From: Diphasiastrum complanatum
Taxonomy: Eukaryota; Streptophyta; Lycopodiopsida; Lycopodiales; Lycopodiaceae
DNA length: 64,000 bases
Direction of reading: 5' to 3'
Assembly (NCBI GenBank): GCA_029204225.1
Contig: CM055106.1
Span: 44,181,003 to 44,245,002 of the forward strand
In this document: positions 11,384-25,025 of the stretch, piece after piece
Layout of the letters: every line of letters starts with the position of its first letter
Numbering within the stretch: the stretch's first letter is position 1
The notes under the pieces: model-generated
The model's input: only the letters and a program-made list of their open reading frames with translations
Told to the model about the DNA's origin: nothing
Database searches by the model: none
Made by a program: the position numbers and the translations under genes

Positions 11384-12152
11384 TGTTAAAATTGGCAAAA
11401 GCTAACTTGATCAAATCTTGTAAATATCATTACGACTAGTACATATATTCATTAGACATGAGATCTAGTGGCTAAAATGGCCAAAATCTAGTTTTCTAGC
11501 TATATGCCACTCGGCGTCATGTTATTGGTAGGAAAAGCTATTTCACATGGATATGAGTGATCTCACACGTGAAAAGGACTTCTCACATTTGTGAAAACAT
11601 CAGTAGTAGGTGATATCCGACTTGTAGTAGATATTTGTGCAAGTCCCTATAAATCAGGAAAATTGCCTAAAATCAAGGGAGGTGGCTATAAGTTAAGAAA
11701 CTTGGCCCATGTGCCATATTGATGATTATTGGTGGATCCTTTGATGAGTAGGCACTCTCACACGTGCCAAATCAGCTGAGTAAGCATCAGCTCTTGTGTA
11801 TATATGGTGGCTCATTTGGCCATAATTGACAAGAAACCTAAATCTTGGTTTTGGAGCAATTCTAATCTATTCTCTCTATTTGTCTTGTGTTTTTATGCAT
11901 TGATTGGGTTCTAAGCTTAGTATACTTTATTCTCATCCTAATTTCTGTACTCTGACAGTTTTTAACACGTGTGAAACCATCAAGTACAAGTTTTGATCAA
12001 TAATGATTGTTCTTGTTAGATTTATACATCTAGATTTGATCTAAATGCTATCTAATCTTGTGTAGATTGATAGATTGATCTAATCTAACATCGAATCACA
12101 CTTGTGGATATGATTCAGATCTATTCTTGGTCCATTTTGTTGTACTTTGACA
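11384..12152 (+). mobile_element. Family B 5' LTR
   Basis: 769 bp, TG...CA. It carries CACGTG hexamers at 11566, 11761 and 11966 and a TATA-like TGTATATATGG at about 11803-11813. A CT-rich segment follows the TATA-like box. It differs from the 3' LTR by scattered substitutions and several indels, so the insertion is not recent. Confidence 0.85.
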
Positions 12153-12164
12153 TGGTATCAGAGC
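12153..12164 (+). other. Family B primer-binding site
   Basis: TGGTATCAGAGC immediately after the LTR end: a perfect match to the plant copia PBS, complementary to initiator tRNA-Met. Confidence 0.9.
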
Positions 12165-13806
12165 CAAGTACAAGTGCATTTAAGGCATTGATCTAAACTA
12201 TATCCAAATTGGCAGGGTTTTGGAAACAAGCTAATATTGAGGTAGCGAGTTTGAATGGATAGCTAGAACCATCATATTTGTACCAAATCTTGCTGTGGGA
12301 TACAGGTCTACTTTCCACACGTGTGGTGCCATACATAACCTATTTTGGACAGTAAAATTCAGTTTGGTGCATTTTGAGCTTCATACACTCAATTTTGAGT
12401 CAATGTAGTGCATTTTTCAAGCTTTCACTTGCATTGTTTCTATAACATTGATCTATTCCTAGTTTAGATCAATCATACAGATGGATTAAAGCTTGTTTAC
12501 AGTACATTGAAGTTTATTCTCTTATTTTTTGAGTGTACATTGAAGTTGAGAGAGAAAGAGTGCTATAAACCAAAGATCAAGGAGTGATTTGCAAGTGGAG
12601 TGATTGAAATCCATTATACTTTCATTCTAGATTTGTTCAAGAGTGAAAGGGCCGAGTCTAGAAGCATCTAAATGCTAAAAGACGCTCTTGGATCAGTCCT
12701 CCAAGTGAAATCTTAGTGAATTTCTAAAGCACAAACACTCATAAAGGCAAAATCTACCTATACAAGGTGATAAGAATTGCTGGCAAGTACTAGGAGAAAA
12801 ATTTGAGATCCAAGTCACATTGTTCACCCCTAATCAAGTGTGTGAGCGTGTTTTTTTGCTTGAATTAAATTCATAAAGGTGAGTGAGGCATATGTGTTGT
12901 GGTTGATCCAAAATTTTCAAGAGATCCTTCCTTTGTAGAGGGCAAGAACTAGTAACTCAATTCTTGACTTTGGTGGAAAAATTGTCTTCTTCATTGTGAT
13001 CAAATCTTGCTAAGTGGCATTAGCTCTTTGAAAGCACATATCTTAGTGAGAGAGAAGTATCACATTTCTGAAAATTTGAATTTCATTCCAACTCTAAAGA
13101 GATAGAGTCATTGGTACTTGGTGGAGTCCAATAGGGGTGAATGAATTCAATTTTTTGAGCAAAATTTTGACATTATATGTATGAAACTCAAATAAGTTCT
13201 ATTCAAATTTCTTTGTGAGAGTGTGAGGGTCAAGTTGTGATCCCATTGGGAGTCTAGAACAGGGAGGAGTCCATATTTGAGTGTTCATACATGATTGGGA
13301 TCTTTGTGAATCTCTAGATGTCTAATTTCTAAGATTGGTGAAAATTTATTGACATAGATTGTTATCAAACCATTTCATGTCCATTCCAAATCTCAAGAGT
13401 GAGATTTTTTGGGTCAAGAGGGATTCCAAAAGGGGTGATTGGATATGATATTTGTGTGTTTGAATCAAGTATACATGTAGATCCCTTTGCTTGTGAGAAT
13501 TTATGGTATAGTGTTGTCAAATCTTTTCAAATCCATTCCAACTCCCAAGAGGAAGAGTCATTGGTATTTGTTGAGTCCAATAGGAGTGTTTGGATCTGAT
13601 TTTTGTGATTTGATAGAGTTCTTTTGTCTTAGTGATCAAAGCAAAGATTAGTTTCCAATTGACTAGGTTGAAAAGAGATATGATTCAAAATCTGTGGTCT
13701 AGATCTTGTATACATCCTTCTAGATTGTTGAATGTGTTCAAATCTAGTTTCTTGAGAGTCACAAATTATTTTGAAAAGTCATATCACAAGGTTTTACTTC
13801 CTCGTC
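12165..13806 (+). other. Family B leader with internal repeats
   Basis: About 1.6 kb without long ORFs between PBS and gag. A segment of about 60 bp (CATTCCA, AGAGTCATTGG, GAGTCCAATAGG) recurs at 13084, 13382 and 13534, and also at about 9117 in the other B copy. A packaging or dimerisation role is conceivable but not shown. Confidence 0.6.
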
Positions 13807-13933
13807 ATGGCATCAATAGGTGGCAACCTATTGGAGGCAAGTAAGGATCCTAAATGCAATCTTTGTGGCAAGAGAGATCATTTTGTCTCAAGATGCTACA
13901 AAATGAAGACCAATCCATCCAAGGAGAACTAAA
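13807..13933 (+). CDS. Mini-Gag: start peptide fused to zinc knuckle
   Basis: A 41-residue ORF (42 codons with stop) that begins like the 9555 gag (MASIGGNLLEASK) and jumps straight to DPKCNLCGKRDHFVSRC, a perfect CX2CX4HX4C knuckle. The whole Gag body of roughly 200 residues is missing. After the TAA the same frame reads a basic stretch and a second, incomplete knuckle (CFLCGKMH). Such a peptide could bind RNA, but it may simply be a deletion product. Confidence 0.55.
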
Positions 13934-14511
13934 GCAAGGGGGCCAAGGTGAAGGATGGAGCTTCAAGTTCAAAGTGCAAAGGAAAGAAGGACAAATCCAA
14001 GGAAAGGTGTTTCCTTTGTGGAAAGATGCATGAGGATTGGAGCCTCACAAGGACTTAGAAGGTTTGAAGTCCATCATCACACATTTCAAACCTTTTGAAG
14101 TTTTGCATTTGGAAGTGAATTTTTTGGTTCAAGATGCAAAGATAAATGTCAATTTCATTAATGTCACTTGGATTTATTTCATGTCCTTGGAAAGCATCTT
14201 GCTTAGAACTTTAGAAAAGAAGAAGGAATCTTAATTTTCTCATGGAGTTGTAGCTATTTTCAAGGAGGAGGAGCTTTTGGATCAACCATATGTTTCAACG
14301 ATGGAACAAATCAATCAAGTATTGCAAAGCTCTCAAGTTCATCAAAGAAGTCAACATCAAAGAGGAACTATCATGGATATGGTGATCTCGGATCGACATC
14401 AACCTCATTGGCTGATCTTCACACCTTTGAACCAGCAAGGATCCATATTTGAAGACCAATTCAGCCCATGGACTCAAGCTTAACATCATCATGCTTTTAT
14501 CAAGTTAGTTT
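13934..14511 (+). other. Family B interior scraps
   Basis: Readings at 14037-14234 and 14277-14483 show no domain. The segment at 14260-14330 is shared with 10560-10620 in the other B copy. It is non-coding remnant before the polypurine tract. Confidence 0.4.
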
Positions 14512-14521
14512 TGAGGAGGAG
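14512..14521 (+). other. Family B polypurine tract
   Basis: GAGGAGGAG-type purine run ending directly at the TG of the 3' LTR: the primer site for plus-strand DNA synthesis. Confidence 0.8.
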
Positions 14522-15339
14522 TGTTAAAATTGGCAAAAGCTAACTTGATCGAATCTTGTAAATACCATTATGACTAGTACATATCATCATTAGACATGTG
14601 TGGAGCCTGTTCCCACGTGTGAAATAAATGCATTTATCATTTAGATGAGTCATATAGGTTGTACATACCATTCCATTTGAGATCTAGTGGCTAAAATGGC
14701 CAAAATCTAGTTTTCTAGCTATTTCACATGTGTAGGAAAAGCTATTTCACATGGATAGGAGTGATCTCACACGTGTGTGTGAAAACATCAGTAGTAGGTG
14801 AGATCCAACTTGTAGTAGATATTTGTGCAAGTCCCTATAAATTAGGTAAATTGCCTAAAATCAAGGGAGGTGGCTATAAGTTAGGAAACTTGGTCCATGT
14901 GCCATATTGATGATTATTGGTGGATCCTTTGATGAGTAGGCACTCTCACACATGCCAAATCAGCTAAGTAAGCATCAACTCTTGTGTATATATGGTGGCT
15001 CATTTGGCCATAATTGACAAGAAAGCTAAATCTTGGTTTTGGAGCAATTCTAGTCTATTCTCTCTATTTGTCTTGTGTTTTTATGCATTGATTGGGCTCT
15101 AAGCCTAGTACACTTTATTATCATCCTATTTTCCATACTCTGACAGGTTTTCACAATGGGAAACCATCAAGTACAAGTTTTGATCAATAATGATTGTTCT
15201 TGTTAGATTTATTCATCTGAATTTGATCTAAATGCTATCTAATCTTGTGTAGATTGATAGGTTGATCTAATCTAACATCCAATCAAACTTGTGGATCTGA
15301 TTCAGATTTATTCTTGGTCCATTTTGCTCTACTTTGACA
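14522..15339 (+). mobile_element. Family B 3' LTR
   Basis: 818 bp, same termini as the 5' LTR. It keeps CACGTG at 14614 and 14770 but has lost others through point changes. It contains a segment (ACATGTGTGGAGCCTGTTCC) that also occurs in the LTR at 58790-59971, linking the two families. Confidence 0.85.
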
Positions 15340-15994
15340 TGATTTTGGTTGTTTGATCTCTGTGAACACATTGATCAACCATCATTGATTAAAAAATACT
15401 TTCTTCTAATTGTTCAATTGCTTATATAGCTACTTGATGATCTTCTATTAGTCTTAGTTTACAGATTAAAAGATCATTAATAGTCCTTGAACTTGATCTG
15501 TAGATCGGTTATTGGTGCATCATCAAGACATGAAGAAGTATAGCAAAAGGATCTCCTTCATACGCGTCAGGAGCTTGAGAATGTGGTGCTATCGCAACCA
15601 CATATTGACCACAGGCTAAGCTTATGCGGTGTTTGAGCGGTCTTTTGCGGTCTCTCTTCTTCATAAGTCGTAGCTGCAGCCTGACTGCAGGTGAGTCTTG
15701 TGCGGTGCCCTTTGGTCTGTTCACTTGGTTGCGATGCCTTTGGCGGTGAGGTGCAGTCTTTGCACGTTGACCACAAGTGAAGACTTGGCACTTTACTTTG
15801 ATCTCTTATGGTTTGTAAGTGACCGTAGGCTAGACACTTGCAATTCTTGGTGATGTCTTGTCTGTTGAAGTTTTTTGTGTATTTTTGCAAACTGTTAAAA
15901 AGGTAGACCATTTTTGCAAATGCTTGAAAGATTGATTTTTCTTGAGTGAAGAGGAGGGCGGTTAGGATGAGTAGGTGTAAGATTAACTCGAACA
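15340..15994 (-). mobile_element. Copia 3' LTR, minus strand
   Basis: On the minus strand a polypurine tract (AAGGGGGAG, 16003-15995) is followed by the LTR start TGTTCGAGTTAATC at 15994. A minus-strand TATATAAG lies at 15431-15424. The left border is set by the neighbouring B LTR and is uncertain. The 142-codon minus ORF at 15995-15567 starts inside the LTR and has no domain, so I do not call it a gene. Confidence 0.6.
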
Positions 15995-16008
15995 CTCCCC
16001 CTTAATCT
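15995..16008 (-). other. Copia polypurine tract
   Basis: The minus strand reads GATTAAGGGGGAG just before the TG of the LTR at 15994. Confidence 0.7.
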
Positions 16009-16059
16009 TACTGCTATGAATCTAAATTTAAATTGAGACTTGACAAATTTACCAAGGTT

Positions 16060-17260
16060 TAATGTTTTTCTCTTGACAATGGCTTTGTCAAAATGTTAAC
16101 CAACATATTGTTTGTGTGACAGTAACTTAGTACAACATCCTTGTTCTGAACAATCTCTCTAAGAAAATGAAACTGAACTTCTATGTGTTTAGTTCTTGAA
16201 TGAGTTCATGGGTTCAGAGATCGAGCCATACAGCTCTAATTGTCGCACTAGAGTATAGTAGGGCCAATTTGTGAAATTTGTAGATTCTGAAATAGCTTTC
16301 TAAGCCATATGATCTCCTTCACTATTGATGTAGCTGCAACATATTCAGATTCCATAGAGGCCAACAAAATGCATTTCTGCTTTCTGCTATTCCATGAAAT
16401 GGGTCCTACAAGGAAACAGATATACCCAAACATGGACTTTTTGGTATCAACGTCTCTTGCCCAATCAAAATCTATATAGGTAACTAGCGTAAGTGCAACA
16501 TCTGTATTTTCGTTGTAGTGCAAAGCATAGTGCTTCGTCCCTTGAATGTACCTCACTAATCATTGCAGAGCTTTCCAATGTTGTAGGCCTAGATTGGACA
16601 TGTATTGCAACAGTGTGCTCACCGCATAAGCTAGATCAGAATGTGTGCAGATCATAGAGTACATTATCGATCCAATTATGGATTGATAAAGATATCTACT
16701 CATCTCCTTCCATTATCTGTATCAGTTTTGGGGCACATATCTTTGGATAGTTTGGATCCTGGATCCATAGGTGTGTCTATTGGCTTACAGTCCTCCATGC
16801 CATATCTACGAAGTACATTGATTGAATAGGATTCTTGGCTTATAACGATCCTTCTACTTGCACGATTTGTGGTTATCTCCATCCCAAGTAGGTAATGAAT
16901 TGGGCCTAAATCAGTCATTTCAAATTCTTGTGACAGTAGAGACTTTCTCTCGAGCAGTAATTGATTGGAATTGTTGATGATTAACGAATCATCGACATAT
17001 AGTGCTATTATGACGTAGCTTGGCCCTTTACTTTTGAGATACACATTTGAGTCTACAGAGCATGAAGTAAAATCATGCCGCAACAAAAAGTGATTGATTT
17101 ATTCATACTAGGCCCTAGGAGCTTGCTTGAGGCCATAAAGTGCCTTATGCAATTTACATACCAAGTTTTCTCGGCCTTGAAGGACATAACCTTCTGGTTG
17201 ATAAAAGAAAATATCTTCTACCCGAACACCTTTTGGTTGGGGTAGTAACTTACCTTTACC
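16060..17260 (-). pseudogene. Copia RT and RNase H, 5'-truncated
   Basis: Minus-strand order: [30 protein letters not shown], stops, then 17086-16700 with ALYVDDSLIINN and FEMTDLGPIHYLLGMEI, a gap, then RNase H (YIDFDWARDVDTKKS, KQKCILLASMESEYVAA) and the C-terminus TKHIEVQFHFLRE..ILTKPLS at 16060. The YVDD is intact; the first RNase H Asp lies in the FDW motif. It breaks off at about 17260 where the Penelope-like unit begins. Confidence 0.85.
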
Positions 17261-17269
17261 TTCACTTAT

Positions 17270-18168
17270 ATTTTCTGGCTGACAAGGTCTTTTGGATGTG
17301 TAGTCCGCAAGACACTATTTCTCTTGGTTATGGGGAGCCCCTTCCTCCTCCTAACCATTTTGTTCAGACTATTATTTGTTGCATGAGAAAAGTTGTTGAT
17401 GTTCACAATCTTATTACCTCCTATGATAAAGCTACTTGTGATGTTGCTAGACCTGAGGATAAGATCTTTTGCCTTGTTGACCTTATGACTACTATGGATT
17501 GGATCAATATTTATATGGATTCCTATAAGAAAAAGGAAACCCTAAGAATGGTTGAAAAAATTTATGTAGACTTCTCCAACTATGTTGAGTGTATTGTTGC
17601 TGAAGAAAAATTCTGCATTTTACATATTCGAAAGATATTTGCCTATTTGAAAAAAGAAAATGGTGATGTTTCTACTGATACTCATACCCTTACTGAACCT
17701 CCTACCTCACTACACCCTTTGAACTTTACGAAAGACCTTGATGAAGACAGTGCATCCCAATTAGAATCCTTCTCCCAAGAAATTTGTGATGTTGACAATC
17801 AATCTACCTTCAAATTTTGCCAATCTAGAAGCTGTCAAGTACCTCTTGTACTGAATCATGTCATTGAGTATAAATCTTCCAAGACCGCCTACAAGCTTTA
17901 GAGCCTTCCCTCTGTGAATTTTTTGGCACCTATTTCTATTGAACTTTGGATTAATCTTACTCATCTTACTGATGCTGAAGTTCAAGCCTGCAAGCTTGCC
18001 TCTTTGCATAAACATCCCTCATTTGATACACATATTGCCTTTGTTACTGTCATAAAAATGGATAGATTTAAACCTACTAGATGTCCTTCTGAGCAGACTT
18101 GGGCTAGAACTAGAGGCCACTTTGAGACTAGCTTTAATAGAATGAGCCTGCATCAAATTAGAATTTGA
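17270..18168 (+). pseudogene. N-terminal ORF of Penelope-like unit, one in-frame stop
   Basis: One reading frame runs through 18168 with a single TAG at 17899 (…YKL, stop, SLPSVNF…), about 300 codons. I recognise no domain. It contains an alpha-helical stretch (VVDVHNLITSYDK, then KIFCLVDLMTTMDW), an acidic low-complexity segment near 17650-17760 and a QSRSCQVP segment. After 18168 the frame continues with FFKCRCGKKCKNN, a possible metal-binding or nucleic-acid-binding cysteine cluster. Copia sequence lies to the left, so the true start is probably near 17300. Confidence 0.5.
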
Positions 18169-19270
18169 AACTGGAAGAGACCCTTCTTTAAATGCAGATG
18201 TGGCAAAAAATGTAAAAACAATTCTTCTATTATTTGGTTTAATCATGCTATCTGGTATATGATGAACAACCTTGCCAAGTTTTTCCTAGGTGCATCTGTA
18301 TAGAACCAACTGAATGTTTTTTTCTTTGGCTTCACAAACCTGCTAGGGATGTTGTTAAAGCCCAACCTGCCTTTATGTACATCAGACCACATATGATTGA
18401 AGCTATCGTTGAACTTTCTGTTAACCCTACTACCAAACTTCTTGCACACCTTGGCGATGCCGAAAATATACGAGAAATAGAATGCCTTCTTAACAAACCC
18501 AACTTCTCTACCTTACAAGATAAATACTTCCTAAATACAAGTAGAAAACAAGGTCCTTCAATTTGAATAATCCAAGTTCAGTCATTTCAAGCAGTGGCAA
18601 CAAGAGGAGGAAATACTTTCCTAACAAAGGCAATGAGGGGCAAAGCAGTTGCGGAAAAGGTGATCTTCCTATCAGAAAGCTGAATTTCTACCATGATTGA
18701 TCCTTGTGCAGGAAGATATTAAAAATATTAGAGTATTGGAGGTCAGTACAGTTGGTAGGCGAAGACTTATTGTTAGAAGAGATAAAGGAAAGATGTTTTT
18801 ACATTTACATTATTACAATAGGTGCTTTGAGAATATAAACGTTAAGCAACTTTATGATGAGACGTTTTTGGTTACATTGATGAGATCTTTGAGCATATTG
18901 TGTTCGGCTGGACCTTTTTTCCACATTTGAAGCGTGAATGGTTTAAGCTTTTTCAGGTTTTTTGCGATTCGACATTGATAACATTCCACCTTGTACTTGC
19001 TTGAATTTTAAACATTTTAAAGAGTTTATTGATGAATATTTTGGGCATGTTGTCTCTATGAACACTAAAATTGTAGACAGTAAGATTTTAAGAAACGACT
19101 TGAATAAAGGGCTCAATCATATTCCTCTACACCAATCCAATATTAATGAGGTCGCTTTGGAATTGTAAATTGGCTGATTTTTTACCCTATTATCAAAATA
19201 TGGAACATGATAGTATTGTGGAACATGCTCGTATTTGCAAGGTTGCCATTTTGAACTTTCTAAAGAAAAG
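18169..19270 (+). pseudogene. Middle region of Penelope-like unit
   Basis: Coding pieces in alternating frames: CICIEPTECFFLWLHKP through YFLNTSRKQGPSI (to 18566), a basic GNKRRKYFPNKGN stretch, 18703-18930 (RRRLIVRRDKGKMFLHLHYY), 18962-19168 with ILRNDLNKGLNHIPLH, and LADFLPYYQNM to about 19270. The GLNHIPL segment resembles a conserved block upstream of the RT in Penelope-like proteins. At least four frameshifts were seen. The basic stretch may be a nuclear localisation signal. Confidence 0.5.
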
Positions 19271-19344
19271 TAGGTAAAAACACCACTAGAAAAGATTTAA
19301 AAGATGCTAATGATGAACATGACTAGATCACTACCTATCTGTAT

Positions 19345-20684
19345 GTGAATGGCATAGATAAGGCCCAACATAATGATCCTTGTTTCATGTGCATAAATCT
19401 TGTTAGAAACCTGGCGCTACAAAGATTATCTAGTCCGAATTTTGCTCCTTTTCCAAAAAATGGTAATAATGACATTGATTATGCTATTGCAATTACTAAG
19501 CATAAGTTTTCTAGTATATTGCCAGAGTACCTTTTAGGGAAAGATGAATTACCTTATCTACTTTGTGCCTTTAAAGCACATAAGAATATCTTCAGATGGA
19601 TTTCGAATGCACATGACTGCTACTTTTCAAAGGTGGCCACATTTCTTTCTCGGTCTCTTGGTATTCTGTCTCCGCTCCTTATGGAGGTGGCAGGCCTTAA
19701 GGCAAATTCATACCAAAGTTACCTAAATGTGGATACCAACCTATTTTGGAGGCACAACTCATCCACTGAATTCTATCTTAATGTGCCAAGTAAAATTACT
19801 TCTATGTGGTCTACCGACATCTCCAAATGTTATGAAAACATCCCTCTTAGTGGCCCTGATGGACTTAAGACTATTATACAAAAATTGATATTGTATGCTT
19901 TTAAATTTTGCAAAGACAATTTTCTTGTCTATAAATGGAAGCCTAGACATGAGGAATGTAAATGGAGATGGGTAAATAAACCTACTAAAAAATGGACTCA
20001 TATGGACAAACTGCTACTCTGCCAATGGAATGATTATTGATTGAACACTGCATTGTGAGACTTGGAAACAAAGCTTGGAGACAAGTGTGTGGTATACCTA
20101 TGGGCTTTGCATGTTTCCCTACTTGGTGTAACTGGTATCTGTCATATTATGAATTGCATTTTATGAAAAGGCTTGCGAGGCTTGGAGAAATTGAATACTT
20201 ACGGGCATTCAAAAATACTTTTCGATATATAGATGAAATTTGTTTTGTAAACAACCCGGTTGCACTTTTATTTTTTGTTAAAGAACAACCTCGTACCCTC
20301 AACAATGCCAAATGGATTTATCCTCTGGAATATTTGGCCATCAAAAATGAGGAGTCTAATGACAATAAGGTAAACTGTTTGAATATTACTACTACCTTTG
20401 ATTTTGAGTCGGGTAATTTTCATGTGAAAAAGTTTGATAAAAGAAAGGAACTACCTTTTCACTTCTTACAGTTCATACATTTAGCTTCAAACAGACCTAT
20501 CATGAACTCTTATAAAGTTATCATTGCACAGATTGTCGCTGCTATGTATTGTTGTAGTAATCAAAATGCTTTTATTAATGAAGTCAATAACATTGCTATG
20601 GCATTTCAAAAGAATGGCTTCATGAAAGAAAAATTGTACGGTATTGTCATAAAATATTTTTACACAACATGTTCCCTGATTTGA
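19345..20684 (+). pseudogene. Penelope-like reverse transcriptase
   Basis: Two frames (19345-20040 and 20037-20684) joined by one frameshift near 20037. RT blocks: ELPYLLCAFKAHKN (fingers), motif A MWSTDISKCYENIPL (19803), motif B GIPMGFACFPTWCN (20091), motif C FRYIDE (20219), and a thumb-like KRKELPFHFLQFIHLASNRP (from about 20440). Motif C has Asp-Glu where most RTs have Asp-Asp. The copia signature YVDD and the LINE signature FADD are absent. The protein ends about 60 residues after the thumb block without GIY-YIG. Family assignment rests on motif reading only. Confidence 0.7.
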
Positions 20685-20726
20685 TGTTTACATTACCAAA
20701 AAATATGGAGTTTCTCTTGGTGCGTA

Positions 20727-20754
20727 GTTAGCACACCGTCTTAGGGGTGCTAAC
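20727..20754 (+). other. Hairpin in 3' region of Penelope-like unit
   Basis: GTTAGCAC (20727-20734) pairs perfectly with GTGCTAAC (20747-20754) across a 12-nt loop that can add two more GC pairs. It lies 43 bp after the RT stop and 45 bp before the (TC)n tract. Confidence 0.5.
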
Positions 20755-20796
20755 TGCCCCCTGAGATACCTTGCTAGTTGTGGGTAAAGTTGGTGG

Positions 20797-23051
<2,255 letters not shown>

Positions 23052-23169
23052 CGTTCATACTATCTATGTGCATACAATTGTTAACCGAATAGCTACAAAA
23101 ACTGACCAATTAAGATCTATTATACATTTGTGCTTAGATTCACACCTGAGACATTTGAATCACTTTGAC

Positions 23170-24217
23170 TCATAAATCCTTTAAGGCGGTCCTCCATGCC
23201 TCATAAGATGAAGTGCAAGCTCCTACCTTCTTGAGAAGCTCATTTGAGATATTCATCTTGATAATGTGTAAAGACCTCTTGGCCTTTCTTCAATAAATGA
23301 TTTGATCTTGAATAATATCAGGTTCCTCTTCAATACCTAGCACAATATCCATCATATCATTCATAGTTAGCAAGGATTCCATCCTTATTGTCCATATTGA
23401 GTAGTTGCTTGAGGTAAGACTCCAACAAGGACCCTCCTTGGTTTGACATGATGATCAAACTTCTTCAACATGTTCCAATGCACTTAGAACTCACTTGAAT
23501 CTTCAACAAATGAAATCAACATGAAATCACAAAGATTTGGATCGACACAAATGTCTCTCTTAATCTCAGAAGTAGTCAACAACACATAGAATTGATAAAC
23601 CTTGTTCAACAAATGATCACACCACAATAGAATGAATCATTAACCTAAAAGATCTTGAAAACACTCTTGAAAAAGTTAAGAATGTTTGCCACATGAGATC
23701 CTATTCAAAATTTGAGAATTCATACACATTCTTATCGTTAATAAGAATCAAAATCTATATGAAAGACTAGAATTCTTGATCTAGATTTTGGAAGAATAAT
23801 CTATTTGCTAAGAAATGGAACTTGTGTATCAATGATCCAACCACAAGAACTAAAAATAGATGATTTTTTACCAGTTTGACCTAAAGCATGCTAATGATCA
23901 CAAAGATCCACTTTCTACACATGAAATTACTAGATTTGATCAAGATAACACTCAATATCTCACTAGAATTAGTGGCGCTCTCAAATTTAGCAATAGAATT
24001 GGCACTACCTCCAACTGGGTGCACATCACACAAGTTCAACAATGTCGAAAATCTCCATTCTAGCAGGCTAGTTTAGGTAAAATCATGAAAAATAGGCATT
24101 GAATCATAAAATCCAAGTGCCTATTGTCCATGTCCGAACTAAAGTAGTTGTACAATAGTCCTCACATGTGTGAAATCATTACATACAATTTTAGATGCAT
24201 TCTACACACTAAAATCA
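23170..24217 (-). pseudogene. gag: Copia gag remnant and leader
   Basis: The minus strand from 23440 gives LTSSNYSIWTIRMESLL, MNDMMDIVLGIEEEPD, a stop, then KAKRSLHIIKMNISNELLKK and TSSYEAWRT: the copia Gag core with several stops. To the right, 23450-23560 matches the leader next to the gag at 5942 (TTCCAATGCAC, CAAATGAAA, ATCACAAAGAT). Further leader continues to 24217, where element D is inserted. Confidence 0.7.
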
Positions 24218-24748
24218 TGTCATGTACTACTAGTACATTAGTGCTTATCAATGCATCAGAATATCCATTGTAAGCTTTGTAGGCCCAAAAGGAGCTATTA
24301 GCCTTAAGAACAAGGTGGTTCCCTCTTTAGGACCTCCAAAGCAACTAATAAGGATAATAGGCCAACAAGGGCCCAATGTAGTCTAAATAATAACAAGGTC
24401 TAACTATCTTTTAAGATAGTTATGTTTAGTTAAATAAGAGCATTGTCTATAACTAGGCAAGAGACATCATTTTGTGAATCTTTTGGCTCATTTGCAAGTG
24501 AGAGCTTCTAGCTTCCTTGTGAATGTGAGCCATAGGGATCTTCATTGCTAGGTCTCATGTGCTCTATCCACATGATCAATGCTCCATTTCCATTGATTGT
24601 ACTCTTTCTTTCATTGCTAATGCAATTCCATTGTCATCTCATTGTTTCTAGCTTTCTATTGATATGCTATCATGAATGTCTTGTTATCTTCTTGCTTCTA
24701 GCTTTACTTCATTGCTATTGCTATTAGTTTGGGATTCGGCACATGACA
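24218..24748 (+). mobile_element. Element D 5' LTR
   Basis: 531 bp, TG...CA, with a perfect duplicate at 26168. A weak TATA-like TTAAATAAG lies near 24430. The segment before the end is rich in CATTGCTA/TTCATTG repeats. Confidence 0.9.
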
Positions 24749-24753
24749 TTTCT

Positions 24754-24765
24754 TGGTATCAGAGC
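24754..24765 (+). other. Element D primer-binding site
   Basis: TGGTATCAGAGC, the plant copia tRNA-iMet PBS, separated from the LTR end by TTTCT. Confidence 0.88.
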
Positions 24766-25025
24766 TTAGATCCATGATTCATGATGATTCTATGAGAATT
24801 CCATTAGATTTGATGAGTTCATTATTTTTGTAGCTTTCTTTTTGCTAATTTTTAACTTTGAATTTTTCAGTTCTGTTCAGCCAAATTTTTACCATTCAAT
24901 TTTTCATTTTTCATTATTAATTTGATTCAAAAGCTTTGTTTTAGCTTTAATTTTCACCAATTTGCAAGGCATTTGGATAAGAGATGCAAAAGTTATTGCA
25001 CTTTTTCCAAAGGCTGTCAAAATAG

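Larger units (their letters stand above)
11384..15339 (+). mobile_element. Family B LTR retrotransposon, internally deleted
   Basis: Two LTRs in direct orientation (11384-12152 and 14522-15339) both start TGTTAAAATTGGCAAAAGC and end ACTTTGACA. A perfect tRNA-iMet PBS follows the first, and a polypurine tract (GAGGAGGAG) precedes the second. The interior of about 2.4 kb has a long leader with internal repeats, a mini-Gag and scraps, but no protease, integrase or RT. The flanking five bases do not match (CGACT versus TGATT), so one end may have been rearranged. Mobilisation would require a related autonomous copia. Confidence 0.85.

Noticed and set aside
11379-15344. Target-site duplication for family B element
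   Set aside because: CGACT and TGATT do not match; not claimed.
15567-15995. 142-codon minus-strand ORF
   Set aside because: It starts at the LTR edge and runs through LTR sequence with a TATA box; no domain.
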